A DNA stretch of 64,000 nt from an uncultured Ruminococcus sp. (GCA_902787825.1 CADAHS010000009.1:1-64000); one strand, 5' to 3'; positions 33,194 to 43,077 are shown, counted from the stretch's first letter. Numbers and translations: made by a program. Notes: generated by a model from the sequence alone, not told the origin.

Positions 33194-35737
33194 ATGAAGC
33201 TTAAAAAGATAAATTATATACATATAGCTGTGCTGATGCTGATGTATCTGACAATGGTTCTTGTGATAACCAGATTCACCTATGCCTACGGCTCTGACCT
33301 TGACTGGTCAGCGCAGCACTTTGCGATACCCGATAATTTCAGAAGAGAGTTCTATGATTCTAAAACTCTGTTTCCGAGCTTTGTTTTCAATATCGGAGCA
33401 GGGGAGAATATCTATGATCTGTCCTATTACGGACTCTATTCGCCGGTCATTGTTCTGAGCTATCTCTTCCCGTTTGTTCCGATGTATCTGTATATCCAGA
33501 TAGCCTCGGTCCTGGGAATGTGCGTGAGTATCTTTCTGTTTTACAGATGGACAAACAGAAAATTCAAAAGCAGCAGTGCTTTCGTGCTCACAGTGCTCTT
33601 TGAGTTTTCAACCTCCCTGACGCTGCATAGTCACAGGCATATAATGTTTGTCAGCTATATGCCGTTTTTGCTGCTTGCGTTCGGAGCAGTCGAGGACTAC
33701 TTCAGCGGCAAAAGAAAATTCACACTTGTGCTTTATACCTTTTTGTGCATAATGTGCTGCTACTTTTTTGGAGTTGCAGCTGTAGCGGCAATAGTTACCT
33801 ATGGCGTTTATGAGTACCTCAGAACGACCGGCAAAGTCACCCTCAGGGATCTTTGGAAAAAAGGCTCTCACTTTGCAGGAAGGATCATCACCGCTGTGCT
33901 GATGTCAGGTGTGCTCCTGCTTCCGACAATGTACTGCCTTCTCAGCGGACGTGATGCAGGCAACAGCAAGATAAACCTCGCAGCGCTTATGCCGGGGTCG
34001 AATATAGACTTTTTCTGTTACGATACCTACGGAATGGGACTTACCCTTGCAGCTTTGATCGCAGTCGTTTCAGCAGTTGTGTCAAAGAATAAAAAGCATA
34101 TCCGCTTTCTTGGCATAGTTATGCTGTGCCTGCTCGTTCTTCCCGTGATAGTCTATGTGCTCAACGGTACGCTTTATATCGACCCGAAGGTGCTGATCCC
34201 GTTTATGCCGATTTGTCTGCTGCTTGTGGGAAGAATGTTCGAGCAGATCAGTGAAAAAAGCTTTTCATGGAAGCTGACCCTGCCTCTGAGCGCACTTTTG
34301 TGTGCCGCATTCGTTTTTATGTCCTCATCTCTCAGCCTTGTCAAGCATATTATGTTAGCTGATGCCATAGCAGTGCTGATCTCAGCAGCGGCGTATCTTT
34401 TCATAAAAAAGCCGCTTGTGCTCCAGACCGCAGCGATGGCTGTTGCCGTCACCGCAGGTTATGTTGCCAACTGCAGCGATGATCTGACTGCGCTTTCCGA
34501 GCTTGACTATCTCTACTCAGATGATATGTATGCCCTTGCGGACATCATCAGCAGCGACAGCGACATCGTGCGTACCGCAAATCTGATATATCGTTCCGAT
34601 ACGCCAAATATTGTCTATAATAACGACTACCTGACAAGCAATATCTATTCGTCCGTGCACAATAAGAATTATAACAGCTTTTATTTTAACGGACTGTATA
34701 ACGAAAACGAGTTCAGAAATTCTGCGCTCACCACCCAGTCGCAAAGTATCCTCTCGCAGATCTATATGGGTGAGAAGTACCTTATCACCGACTCCTCAGC
34801 AAAGCCCTCATCGCTTTATGAGCCTGTAACTCAAAAGGGCGAGCTTACGCTGTATAAGTGCGATAAAGCACTCCCTCTTGGTTACTGTACCCCACACCTG
34901 CTAAGCGAAAAGGCTTACAGCGAGATGAGCTATCCATATTCCCTGTGTGCCCTTATGAACACAACTATCGTTAAAAACGGCGGAAGCGACGACTTCGAGT
35001 GCACAGGTGTCAGACCGACAGATCCCTTTGAGATAAATGCCATAAATGGTATCGAAAAAAATGAAAACGGATACAGCGTTAGACTTGATAAGACCATCAG
35101 CTTCAATGTCGAGCTTAAACAGCCCGTCCCTGCCGATAGGATCCTGCTCGTATCATTTGACGTAGACAACGACCTCAGAAGCAAGGGACTCAGTACAGGC
35201 GACGCAAAAGTGTTCATCAACGGCATCAAAAACAACCTGACCGATCCCGACTGGAAGTACTACAATAATAACACCACCTTCAGTTATGTCATCTCGCCTC
35301 ACGACGATAAGCCTCTGAATGAGCTTGAAATGAAGTTTATGAGAGGCAGCTATGATATCAGCAATGTCCGCTGCTATACAATGCAGATCCCGCAGCAGCC
35401 AGACATCGACCGCTTTGTTTTTGATAAGCAAAAAACAAAGGGCGACCATATCGTTGGCAGCATCGACGTTTCACAGCAAGGCTATTTCAAGCTTACCGTC
35501 CCATATTCCGATGGCTTTACCGCTTACGTTGACGGCGAAAAAATAGGGGTCGAGTGTGTCGATACCGCTTTTATCGGCTTCCCGCTCACAAAAGGACATC
35601 ACGATATAAAGATCACCTTTACCGCACCGCTGAAAAATGCCGGTCTTATCATGTCCGCCGGCGGATTAGTGATCCTTGTGCTGCTGATAGTCTTTGAATG
35701 CTTTGCTAAAAAGAAAAACAAAGAACAGGATGTGTGA
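33194..35737 (+). CDS. YfhO family membrane protein
   Basis: An 847-residue polytopic protein. About 13 hydrophobic segments lie in the first 440 residues, a large extracytoplasmic beta-rich region follows (about 445-810), and one helix closes it (about 818-840). The first outer loop has TYAYGSDLDWSAQHFAIPD, with the Asp typical of lipid-sugar-dependent glycosyltransferases. YfhO-family proteins (GT-C-like fold) are known in Listeria and Bacillus for glycosylating lipoteichoic acid. Start MKLKK follows AAGGGG. It is 29 nt after the deacetylase and 2 nt before glgB. Confidence 0.85.
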   Translation: MKLKKINYIHIAVLMLMYLTMVLVITRFTYAYGSDLDWSAQHFAIPDNFRREFYDSKTLFPSFVFNIGAGENIYDLSYYGLYSPVIVLSYLFPFVPMYLYIQIASVLGMCVSIFLFYRWTNRKFKSSSAFVLTVLFEFSTSLTLHSHRHIMFVSYMPFLLLAFGAVEDYFSGKRKFTLVLYTFLCIMCCYFFGVAAVAAIVTYGVYEYLRTTGKVTLRDLWKKGSHFAGRIITAVLMSGVLLLPTMYCLLSGRDAGNSKINLAALMPGSNIDFFCYDTYGMGLTLAALIAVVSAVVSKNKKHIRFLGIVMLCLLVLPVIVYVLNGTLYIDPKVLIPFMPICLLLVGRMFEQISEKSFSWKLTLPLSALLCAAFVFMSSSLSLVKHIMLADAIAVLISAAAYLFIKKPLVLQTAAMAVAVTAGYVANCSDDLTALSELDYLYSDDMYALADIISSDSDIVRTANLIYRSDTPNIVYNNDYLTSNIYSSVHNKNYNSFYFNGLYNENEFRNSALTTQSQSILSQIYMGEKYLITDSSAKPSSLYEPVTQKGELTLYKCDKALPLGYCTPHLLSEKAYSEMSYPYSLCALMNTTIVKNGGSDDFECTGVRPTDPFEINAINGIEKNENGYSVRLDKTISFNVELKQPVPADRILLVSFDVDNDLRSKGLSTGDAKVFINGIKNNLTDPDWKYYNNNTTFSYVISPHDDKPLNELEMKFMRGSYDISNVRCYTMQIPQQPDIDRFVFDKQKTKGDHIVGSIDVSQQGYFKLTVPYSDGFTAYVDGEKIGVECVDTAFIGFPLTKGHHDIKITFTAPLKNAGLIMSAGGLVILVLLIVFECFAKKKNKEQDV

Positions 35738-35739
35738 TC

Positions 35740-37536
35740 ATGAGCTTTGAAAATGAAGCAATAAATCGGTTCCTTCAGGGACTAAGCTATGATGCCTATA
35801 ATGTTATGGGCGCCCACCTGCGTGACGGCGGCGCGCAGTTCACTACCTATGCGCCCAATGCCGTGAATGTCGAGCTTATGATAAACGGCTCACTGTACGA
35901 TATGCAGCGTGACCGGCTCGGTATCTGGAGTGCCTTTCGTGAGGGCGTAAAGCAAGGCGACATCTACCAGTTCGTTATCACCACAAAAACGCTTGAAAAG
36001 CACTATCGTTCCGACCCCTTCGCTTTTTACAGCGAACTGCGTCCCAAGAATGCGTCTATCGTCTACGATATCCACAGCTTTAACTGGAACGACGAGGCAT
36101 GGGTGCTGTCAAGAGATAAGAACTATGAAAAGCCTCTGAATATCTACGAGATGCACTTTGGCAGCTGGCGTGTCAAAGAAGGAAAGATCGAGGCCGAAAG
36201 ATTTTATACCTACGAGCAGATGGCTGACCTGCTTATCCCGTATATCAAGGATATGGGCTATACCCATGTAGAGCTTCTTCCGCTGACCGAGCATCCCTTT
36301 GACGGCTCGTGGGGATACCAGGCAACAGGCTACTTTAGCGCAACCAGCCGCTACGGCGAACCCAACGGACTAAAGACCTTTATCGACCGCTGCCATAATG
36401 CCGGTGTCGGAGTGATACTTGACTTTGTCCCGGTCCATTTCGCAAGGGACTTTTTTGCCCTGCACATCTATGACGGCGGGTATGTCTTTGAAAGCGAAAA
36501 CGAAATGCAGCGTTACAGCCAGTGGAATACAGCGCTGTTTGATTATTCCAAGCCCCACGTCCTGAGCTTTATGAAATCTGCGATCAATTTCTGGATAGAG
36601 AACTATCATATCGACGGTATCAGATTCGATGCAGTTGCCAATCTTATCTATTGCCACGGCAGAAAGGATATGCCCATCAACGACAGCGGAATGTGGTTCG
36701 TTCGTGATACAAACTATACCATGCAAAGGCTCCACCCTGACGTAATGCTGTTTGCAGAGGATTCCACCGACTACTCAAAAGTCACTGCCCCCGTCGAGTT
36801 TGGCGGACTTGGTTTTGACTATAAGTGGGATCTGGGCTTTATGAACGATACCATAAACTATATCAAGACTCCGCCGAACGAGCGTTCAAAGCATCATAAT
36901 AAAATGACTTTCTCAATGAGCTATTTTTACAGTGACCTGTTTATGCTGCCTTATTCGCACGATGAGGTCGTGCACGGCAAAATGACAATGCTCGATAAGG
37001 CTCAGGGCACTCACGAGCAGAAAATGGCAACTATCAGAGCGCTTTATATGTGGCAGATGACCCACCCCGGAAAGAAGCTCAACTTTATGGGCAACGAGCT
37101 TGGTGAGTATATGGAGTGGCGAGAGGATAAAGAGCTTGGCTGGAACCTGCTGACCTACCCCTCGCACGATTCTCTGCACGAGTTCATCAAGCGCCTCAAT
37201 CATATCTATATGACCGAGCCTGCTTTGTATAAGTTCGATTATAATGCATCATCATTCCGCTGGGTAGATGCTGATAACCGGGGCAGAAATATCTTTGCCT
37301 TCCAGCGCAGCGACCTTGACGGACACCTCATCTATTGCGTATTCAATTTTTCTGCAAATAAGCAGAATTATACCCTCAGCGTCAATGTAAACGGCGAGTT
37401 TGAGGAGCTGCTCAATTCTGACCGTGATATATACAGCGGCTCGAATTGCCTGAACGAGCATTGCTTTGCAAACGGATATAAGCTCAATATCCAGCTTGCA
37501 CCGCTGTCAGGTGTTATGCTCAGAAAAAAGCCCTGA
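35740..37536 (+). CDS. glgB: 1,4-alpha-glucan branching enzyme
   Basis: A 598-residue GH13 branching enzyme that introduces alpha-1,6 branches into glycogen. Seen: an N-terminal CBM48 domain (about 20-110), then the GH13 barrel with VELLPLTEHPFDGSWGYQATGY, DFVPVHF, the nucleophile Asp in DGIRFDAVANLIY (about 290-300), the acid/base Glu in MLFAEDST (about 345), and the stabilising Asp in PYSHDEVVHGK (about 405). It lacks the extra N1 domain of E. coli GlgB. Its GTGATCATG junction with yfhO means ATG at 35740 or GTG at 35734. No other glg gene is near. Confidence 0.95.
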   Translation: MSFENEAINRFLQGLSYDAYNVMGAHLRDGGAQFTTYAPNAVNVELMINGSLYDMQRDRLGIWSAFREGVKQGDIYQFVITTKTLEKHYRSDPFAFYSELRPKNASIVYDIHSFNWNDEAWVLSRDKNYEKPLNIYEMHFGSWRVKEGKIEAERFYTYEQMADLLIPYIKDMGYTHVELLPLTEHPFDGSWGYQATGYFSATSRYGEPNGLKTFIDRCHNAGVGVILDFVPVHFARDFFALHIYDGGYVFESENEMQRYSQWNTALFDYSKPHVLSFMKSAINFWIENYHIDGIRFDAVANLIYCHGRKDMPINDSGMWFVRDTNYTMQRLHPDVMLFAEDSTDYSKVTAPVEFGGLGFDYKWDLGFMNDTINYIKTPPNERSKHHNKMTFSMSYFYSDLFMLPYSHDEVVHGKMTMLDKAQGTHEQKMATIRALYMWQMTHPGKKLNFMGNELGEYMEWREDKELGWNLLTYPSHDSLHEFIKRLNHIYMTEPALYKFDYNASSFRWVDADNRGRNIFAFQRSDLDGHLIYCVFNFSANKQNYTLSVNVNGEFEELLNSDRDIYSGSNCLNEHCFANGYKLNIQLAPLSGVMLRKKP

Positions 37537-37555
37537 AACTATAAGTCACAGGGCT
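37524..37555 (-). terminator. dprA terminator overlapping the glgB 3' end
   Basis: On the minus strand AGCCCTG / CAGGGCT pair across a 13-nt loop and are followed by TTTTTTCTG. The hairpin covers the stop codons of both convergent genes. Confidence 0.7.
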
Positions 37556-38351
37556 GAAAAGCAATATTAGCACCGTCACGGATAAGACTGCACTGTCCTG
37601 CATAACGACGGGAACAAATGTCATTGGGAGGTATCACATAAACCTCACGACCCTGCTGCAAAGCATGATTGACCGTGTTCAGACAGCCGCTTGTGTCTGA
37701 GGCTTCAATGACCAGCAGCTTTTGAGATAATGCACTTATAAGCCTGTTTCTGCGAGTGAAATTTTCGGGAACGGGCTTTGTTTTTGGCGCAAATTCCGAG
37801 ATCACCAGACCGTGTGCGGCAATTTCTCTTTGCAGTTCAAGACTGCCTGATGGATAATCGTGACCAATGCCGCAGCCAAGTACGGCAATAGTTTTTCCGT
37901 GAGCATCGATGCAGGCTTTGTGCGCACATTGGTCTGTGCCGGCAGCAAATCCGCTGACAACGACCGCTTTATCTGCAAGTGCACTTGCAAAACGTTCACA
38001 TATGCCAAGCGAGTACCTGCTTGCACGCCTTGCGCCGATAATACCAACGCTGTGTGTGCTTGAAAGAATTTTAGTGTCACCTTTTGCATAAATAAGAACA
38101 GGAGGTATAGTCTCAAAAAAGCTTCTGGGAAAACCTGCGTCTGCCTGCGTGATGATCTGTATCCCATCATCGCCGCAGCTGCTGAGTATCCGTTGTGCAC
38201 AGACGTTTATAGCTTTCTCTGTCCTGCCGGCAGCTGCAAGCACCTCATCGACCGAGCCGAGCTTTTCTAACAGGCGTGCAAATTCAGCCTCACGCCCGTC
38301 GAAAATAAGTGAACATTCTATCCATTGTATCATTTGCTCCGTGCAGTCCAA
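37539..38351 (-). CDS. dprA: DNA-processing protein DprA
   Basis: A 270-residue DprA/Smf protein that protects incoming single-stranded DNA and loads RecA during transformation. Seen: FFETIPPVLIYAKGD, VGIIGARRASRYSLGI (the Rossmann G-x-R motif), VVSGFAAGTDQCAHKACIDAHGKTIAVLG, YPSGSLELQREI, FTRRNRLISALS and LVIEASDTSGCLNTVNHALQQGREVYVIP. I place the start at TTG 38351, 7 nt after GGAGG; the upstream ATG at 38393 lies in the promoter -10. It lacks the C-terminal winged helix, so it is shorter than the usual 280-380 residues. Confidence 0.93.
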   Translation of the reverse strand: MDCTEQMIQWIECSLIFDGREAEFARLLEKLGSVDEVLAAAGRTEKAINVCAQRILSSCGDDGIQIITQADAGFPRSFFETIPPVLIYAKGDTKILSSTHSVGIIGARRASRYSLGICERFASALADKAVVVSGFAAGTDQCAHKACIDAHGKTIAVLGCGIGHDYPSGSLELQREIAAHGLVISEFAPKTKPVPENFTRRNRLISALSQKLLVIEASDTSGCLNTVNHALQQGREVYVIPPNDICSRRYAGQCSLIRDGANIAFQPCDL

Positions 38352-38383
38352 TGCCTCACCTCCCACTGTATTATCCTTTGATA

Positions 38384-38412
38384 ATGATACCATATCCTGT
38401 GAAATTAATCAA
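38384..38412 (-). promoter_or_regulatory. dprA promoter
   Basis: TTGATT (38412-38407), 17 nt, TATCAT (38389-38384) on the minus strand. The start site would be near 38377, downstream of the ATG at 38393 and upstream of the TTG at 38351. Confidence 0.6.
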
Positions 38413-38580
38413 CCGACCACCGGATTTGTTTGCACTAATGCACAAGTTGAACGCCGCATATTTGTTGAAGTCTACAAAAACAATGACGATGTGTTTACAG
38501 CCTGTGTACTATCTTTGACAAATGTGGTACAATAACTGTGTACAAACCGTGCTTATCGACTTTAGTAAGGTGGTGGTAAA

Positions 38581-39675
38581 ATGAAACTCAATATCCGCTG
38601 GACAAACAGCCTGTGCAAAAAAACCGGGCTGTGCCTTGCAGCATTGCTTTTGTTTGTCGTGGCACTCTCAACTGCCGTGTCAAAAAGCAAAGCGTCAGAC
38701 CCTTCCGACAGCACATCGCAGACTGATGGCTCCTCGTCACAGTCCGCCATTATAAAGTACGATACCAGCTATAAGCAGATCATGAACGATACCTTTGCAA
38801 ACAATTCGGGTCTGCTTGCGCTTGATAATAAAGACCACCGTTATGCCCCCGAACCGCTGAATGCTGTTTCTGTCTACCAGTATATCTTCAACGATAAGGG
38901 AGAGCAGATAATGACCACCAGCAGCACCAATGTCTGCGGCACAGAGTTTATGATGAAGCATCTCAATCTGATGATAAGTGACTTTGTGAAACAAACAGGT
39001 CTTAAAACCATAATGGTACGCAACGCCTCCTACCAGCATAATGGCAGGATCTATGCAACTCAGTTTGATGTTGACGAAAAAAAGACAGACCGGAGCGGTG
39101 CTGCCAACGATAAAGGCACCCTCAGCTCTGATGGCTGCTATGAGCACCTCTCGGGACTCGCCGTTGATCTTCAGCTTTACGAAGCCGATAAAGGCACATA
39201 CCCCCAGTTCACCGGCGAAGGGCAGTACAGCTGGATAGTTGAAAACTGCTATAAATACGGATTTGTCCAGAGATATACCGCAGCCAAGCAGGAGATCACA
39301 GGTGTTCAGGCAAAGCCCGACCATTTCAGGTATGTGGGAGAGGTCTATGCGAAGATAATGCATGATAATGACCTTGCGCTCGAGGAGGTCTGCGGCCTGC
39401 TCAAAAAGTATACATATGAAAAGCCTCTCACCGTTACGACCAATGACGGTACAGAGCATCTTGCCTATTGCGTGAAGGTCGATAAAGCAAAATCGAGTAC
39501 GACCATACCGCTGCCATCTCAGCCCGAGAGCAGCGAAGACGGCATTAATGATTATTTTGATGTTTCCGGCATCGGTGACGGATACCTATACATCACATCA
39601 AAAGTCCCGCAGACCGCACCTGCCGCACCGCCGGCTCAGACATCAGCGGAAGGCCAGCCCGAGAAAACCGAATAA
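38581..39675 (+). CDS. VanY-type D-alanyl-D-alanine carboxypeptidase (M15B)
   Basis: A 364-residue zinc peptidase trimming the last D-Ala of peptidoglycan stems. An N-terminal signal or anchor (about 15-34) and a Ser/Thr-rich linker (about 40-60) precede the catalytic domain, which shows the motif EHLSGLAVDL (about 188-197: zinc His and Asp), WIVENCYKYGFVQRY (about 217-231), and KPDHFRYVGEVYAKIM (about 246-261: zinc His). VanY-type enzymes usually have P-W-H at the last site; here it is P-D-H. The C-terminus ends in a Pro/Ala-rich tail. The ribosome site is AAGGTGGTGG. No vanHAX-type genes are near, so this is probably a wall-remodelling enzyme. Confidence 0.88.
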   Translation: MKLNIRWTNSLCKKTGLCLAALLLFVVALSTAVSKSKASDPSDSTSQTDGSSSQSAIIKYDTSYKQIMNDTFANNSGLLALDNKDHRYAPEPLNAVSVYQYIFNDKGEQIMTTSSTNVCGTEFMMKHLNLMISDFVKQTGLKTIMVRNASYQHNGRIYATQFDVDEKKTDRSGAANDKGTLSSDGCYEHLSGLAVDLQLYEADKGTYPQFTGEGQYSWIVENCYKYGFVQRYTAAKQEITGVQAKPDHFRYVGEVYAKIMHDNDLALEEVCGLLKKYTYEKPLTVTTNDGTEHLAYCVKVDKAKSSTTIPLPSQPESSEDGINDYFDVSGIGDGYLYITSKVPQTAPAAPPAQTSAEGQPEKTE

Positions 39676-39684
39676 TGCCCCTGA

Positions 39685-39720
39685 ACACATCGCTAACAAA
39701 ATTCAGCGGTGTGTTTTTTT
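39685..39720 (+). terminator. Terminator of the VanY-type gene
   Basis: ACACATCGCT / AGCGGTGTGT stem (one G-U) followed by T7. Confidence 0.85.
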
Positions 39721-39796
39721 GTGACCATCACTGCGGATCTTACATAGTATGTAGAAAATACGGTCTGTTTTGGGCAGACCTTCTGGAGGGTGGCAT

Positions 39797-40870
39797 ATGT
39801 CAGAAAAATTCTTTTTGGGCGGCGTAACGCCGAACGGATTTTCAACACAGCTCGGGGAATATGTAAACAGCACCTCGTACTTTACTTACATTCTGAAAGG
39901 CGGTGCCGGTACCGGAAAATCAACGCTTATGAAAAAGCTTGCCGACCATTTTGAACCGAGCGAAAACGTCACACGTTATTTCTGTTCGTCCGACCCTGAA
40001 TCGCTGGATGCAGTTGTACTTCATTCGTCAAAAACGGTTGTCATCGACGGAACAGCGCCCCACGTTTTTGACCCTAAGTACCCCGGAGTCTGTCAGCGGA
40101 TATTTGATCTCGGATTTTTCTGGAATAAGGATATCCTCCTTGACAGCAGGGAAGCGATAGTCCGTACCTGCGATACCAACAAGCGCCTGCTTGCCTGCGC
40201 ATCAGACTATGCCAAAGCGCTTGGTAAAGTCTGCGAGGACAGCTTCAGCTGGGGCGAATTCTGCCTTGACGAGCAAAAGCTCACCGCATTTGCGCAGCGT
40301 TTTTGCAAAAAGCTTTTCGGCAAAAGACACGGCTTGCGTGGCAGGCAGCAGCTGCGTCAGCTCTCAGCGCTCACAATGTACGGCTATATTACGCTGAGTG
40401 AAACGCTTGAAAACTATCTCGACCTCTACTGTATCTGCGATGACCGCTTCTGCGGCAGCGATAAACTCATCAGACTTATCGCACAGCAGGCTCGTGCGCA
40501 CGGCTATGATGTCAAGCTCTCACCCTGCCTGCTGTTTGAAGACCTCATCTATGAGCACCTTCTTATAGACGAGATAGGCGTTGCGATACTTTCATCATCA
40601 CCGCTGACTCACCTTGAGATCCCCCACGCACACAAGATAAACATGACACGTTTTTACGACAAACCTAAACTGATCAGCTGCAAGCACCAGTCGAAAACCA
40701 ACATCTCCCTTATCAGACAGCTCAGCGACCTGACCGCAGCAACGATGATGCAGGCAAAACAAGTCCACGACGAGCTTGAGAGCCACTACATCAAAGCTAT
40801 GGATTTTGATGGCCTTGACAGAGTCTGCGAAACTATTTCCGGGGAAATAGCTTTTAGAGGTAAGAGGTAA
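39797..40870 (+). CDS. P-loop ATPase (PRK06851-like)
   Basis: A 357-residue cytoplasmic protein. Seen: the Walker A motif in LKGGAGTGKSTLMKK (about 33-47), an Asp-rich strand VVIDGTAPHVFDP (about 83-95), and a second P-loop-like half that lacks a clear Walker A. The pattern resembles PRK06851, a Firmicutes family of unknown function. GGAGGGTGG precedes ATG. The last residues (FRGKR) are encoded by the first units of a heptamer repeat array that continues downstream, so the C-terminus may have been changed by the repeat. No neighbour explains its role. Confidence 0.72.
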   Translation: MSEKFFLGGVTPNGFSTQLGEYVNSTSYFTYILKGGAGTGKSTLMKKLADHFEPSENVTRYFCSSDPESLDAVVLHSSKTVVIDGTAPHVFDPKYPGVCQRIFDLGFFWNKDILLDSREAIVRTCDTNKRLLACASDYAKALGKVCEDSFSWGEFCLDEQKLTAFAQRFCKKLFGKRHGLRGRQQLRQLSALTMYGYITLSETLENYLDLYCICDDRFCGSDKLIRLIAQQARAHGYDVKLSPCLLFEDLIYEHLLIDEIGVAILSSSPLTHLEIPHAHKINMTRFYDKPKLISCKHQSKTNISLIRQLSDLTAATMMQAKQVHDELESHYIKAMDFDGLDRVCETISGEIAFRGKR

Positions 40871-40985
40871 GAAGTAAGAGGTAAGATATAAAAAGTAAGA
40901 GATAAGAGATAGGTAGTAAGAGCAAAGAGGTAAGTATAAGAAATAAGATTAAGAATTAAGACAATAAGAAAGAGAGCAGTCATAA
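40856..40985 (+). repeat. Degenerate heptamer tandem array (AGARGTA)
   Basis: About 16-18 units of AGAGGTA, AGAAGTA, AGAGATA and variants run head to tail, beginning inside the last codons of the ATPase gene. The first units (40856-40862 AGAGGTA, 40863-40869 AGAGGTA, 40870-40876 AGAAGTA) are regular; later ones degrade. The rest of the spacer to 41150 shows nothing recognisable. Confidence 0.85.
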
Positions 40986-41150
40986 GGATAGTACCTATAT
41001 AGAAGCTTTATAAATCATTTTGAGTAACATCTTTTATTGCGAAGGACTGTTTCCCAGCCGCATTTCTTGACCATAACTATTTTTTAACCCCGATGGTTTT
41101 ATCCAACTTCTGTATAAGTAAAGCCCATAACCTGCTCTCTTTTGCATTTG

Positions 41151-41570
41151 TCATAATTCTTTTTTCATCCATATATGTGCACAGCCCTCGTCATCGTCCT
41201 GCTCGCCGAATTGCTTGTATCCGAGCTTTGCGTAAAATTCCGTTACCCTGCACTGTGCGTGCAGTACTATGCAGCTTCCGCCCAGTGAAATGACAAGTTC
41301 CTGTGCCTGCTGTACAACTGCCGAACCCAGCGACTGCCCCCGGTATTGCTTCGTTACAGCCAGCCTGCCGAGAACATAGCTGCCGATCATCTCATCATAA
41401 AATACCCTGCACGCTGCAGCCGGGATCTCATCATCGTACAAAACTATGTGACGAGCCTTGCTGTCGATCTCGTCAAATTCGTCCTTGAAACCCTGCTCCT
41501 GCATGAACACCGCCGTGCGTATATCCACAGCGTCCTGCGGAAGCGACTCAAACACCTTTGCAGCGATCAT
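41151..41570 (-). CDS. GNAT family N-acetyltransferase
   Basis: A 139-residue acetyl-CoA-dependent acetyltransferase. Seen: [16 protein letters not shown] near the N-terminus, [25 protein letters not shown] (motif A; the R/Q-x-x-G-x-G/A acetyl-CoA loop reads RGQSLG), and [16 protein letters not shown] (motif B) at the C-terminus. The ElaA/YjcF-like N-terminus (V-F-x-x-E-Q-x) suggests that subgroup. Its ATG overlaps the metK stop (ATGA), so it is co-translated with metK and is under the SAM riboswitch. Substrate unknown. Confidence 0.88.
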   Translation of the reverse strand: MIAAKVFESLPQDAVDIRTAVFMQEQGFKDEFDEIDSKARHIVLYDDEIPAAACRVFYDEMIGSYVLGRLAVTKQYRGQSLGSAVVQQAQELVISLGGSCIVLHAQCRVTEFYAKLGYKQFGEQDDDEGCAHIWMKKEL

Positions 41571-42736
41571 TTCACCGCTTCAAGCAGTTCGCTTACCTTG
41601 TCAGTCTTTTCCCATGCAACGCCAAGATCCTCACGACCCATGTGACCATATGCAGCCAAAGCCTTGTACTGCGGCTTTCTGAGGTCAAGCATTTCTATTA
41701 TAGCAGAAGGACGCAGATCAAAGACCTTGTTCACAGCCTCCGAGAGCTTCTCATCGCTGACCTTGCCTGTGCCGAATGTATCTACCATAACCGAAACAGG
41801 GTGTGCCACACCGATAGCATAAGCAAACTCGACCTCGCACTTGCTTGCAAGTCCGGCAGCGACAATGTTCTTTGCCACATATCTTGCGGCATAAGTAGCC
41901 GAACGGTCAACCTTGGTCGGGTCCTTGCCCGAGAATGCGCCGCCGCCGTGACGAGCGTATCCGCCGTATGTGTCAACTATGATCTTTCTTCCGGTAAGAC
42001 CGCTGTCGCCCTGAGGACCGCCCACAACGAATCTGCCTGTCGGATTTACAAAGTATCTTGTGTCTATCAGCAGCTCCTTTGGGATAACTGCCTTTATGAC
42101 CTTTTCGATTATATCCGCCCTTATCTGTTCAAGCGTGATCTTCTCATCGTGCTGTGAAGAAACAACGACCGTGTCAACTCTTGCAGGCTTGCCGTCGATG
42201 TATTCCACCGTCACCTGAGTCTTGCCGTCCGGACGCAGGTATCCAAGCTCACCGTTCTTTCTGACCTCTGTAAGTCTCATGGCAAGCTTGTGAGCCAGCG
42301 ATATCGGCATCGGCATAAGCTCTTTGGTTTCATCGCAGGCAAAGCCGAACATTATTCCCTGATCTCCCGCACCAGTGTCACAAGCGTTTTCCTCTCTTCC
42401 CTCAAGCGCATTGTCAACACCCATCGCAATGTCAGGGGACTGCTTGTCGATAGTAGTTATCACTGCGCAGGTGTTGCAGTCAAAACCAAAAGCAGAATCA
42501 TTGTATCCGATCTCGTTGACCGTATCTCTGACGATCTGCGGGATATCAACGTTAGCTTTTGTGCTGATCTCACCCATGCACATTATCATACCCGTCGTTG
42601 CGACAGTTTCACAGGCTACTCTTGACAGCGGATCCTGTTCAAGCATTGCATCAAGTATCGCATCAGAAACCTGATCGCATATCTTGTCGGGGTGACCCTG
42701 AGTCACCGATTCTGAAGTGAATAAAAATTTAGACAT
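41567..42736 (-). CDS. metK: S-adenosylmethionine synthetase
   Basis: A 389-residue enzyme making SAM from methionine and ATP. Seen: [22 protein letters not shown] (in parts: [14 protein letters not shown]), [13 protein letters not shown] (ATP-binding), the KMS-type [21 protein letters not shown], and [17 protein letters not shown], the second family signature. The start MSKFLF has AGAGGT upstream; a longer reading runs into the leader. Its expression is controlled by the SAM-I riboswitch in the leader, a classical feedback. Confidence 0.98.
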   Translation of the reverse strand: MSKFLFTSESVTQGHPDKICDQVSDAILDAMLEQDPLSRVACETVATTGMIMCMGEISTKANVDIPQIVRDTVNEIGYNDSAFGFDCNTCAVITTIDKQSPDIAMGVDNALEGREENACDTGAGDQGIMFGFACDETKELMPMPISLAHKLAMRLTEVRKNGELGYLRPDGKTQVTVEYIDGKPARVDTVVVSSQHDEKITLEQIRADIIEKVIKAVIPKELLIDTRYFVNPTGRFVVGGPQGDSGLTGRKIIVDTYGGYARHGGGAFSGKDPTKVDRSATYAARYVAKNIVAAGLASKCEVEFAYAIGVAHPVSVMVDTFGTGKVSDEKLSEAVNKVFDLRPSAIIEMLDLRKPQYKALAAYGHMGREDLGVAWEKTDKVSELLEAVK

Positions 42737-42805
42737 ATCTGACCTCTTTTCTAAAAGATAGAAGTTGCGGCTTCTCCGCCGTGCGAATGAGTCAATAAAT
42801 AGCCA

Positions 42806-42953
42806 TAAAAAAAGCATTTCGTTCCCGAAATGCCTGAAATACTAATGATTTCCTCATCTTTCGGAATTCTCCGCAGGAATTAGCACCTTGTGTAATAAAT
42901 ACGCAGGTTGCCGGGCTTCACAGGACCTGTCCCTCCGCCACTCTTGATAAGGC
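42806..42953 (-). promoter_or_regulatory. SAM-I (S-box) riboswitch of metK
   Basis: On the minus strand the S-box core is nearly consensus: CTTATCAAGAG, GGCGGAGGGAC, TGAAGCCCGGCAACC, AAGGTGCTAATTCC and GATGAGG, in this order (about 42952-42850). A terminator follows (GCATTTCGGGAACGAAATGC, 42833-42814, then T7). SAM binding should favour termination and reduce metK and the downstream acetyltransferase. Confidence 0.97.
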
Positions 42954-42973
42954 TATTTAATTCAACAGAAAAC

Positions 42974-43002
42974 ATTATACAACATCAGTTCCCATTTGTC
43001 AA
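42974..43002 (-). promoter_or_regulatory. metK promoter
   Basis: TTGACA (43002-42997), 17 nt, TATAAT (42979-42974) on the minus strand, just ahead of the S-box. Confidence 0.82.
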
Positions 43003-43077
43003 CAATAAATACAAAACATATGTAAAGTTTTTGTTACGTCAAAATTGTTATGAAAATGTTAAATGTCATTTCCCGTA

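Noticed and set aside
38581..39675. Vancomycin resistance locus suggested by the VanY-type peptidase
   Set aside because: Stand-alone M15B carboxypeptidases are common wall-remodelling enzymes, and no other resistance genes are present.
40786..40983. A minus-strand hydrophobic ORF rich in LTSYLLPLT
   Set aside because: It is the complement of the heptamer repeat array; the apparent membrane pattern is a by-product of TCTTACYT repeats.
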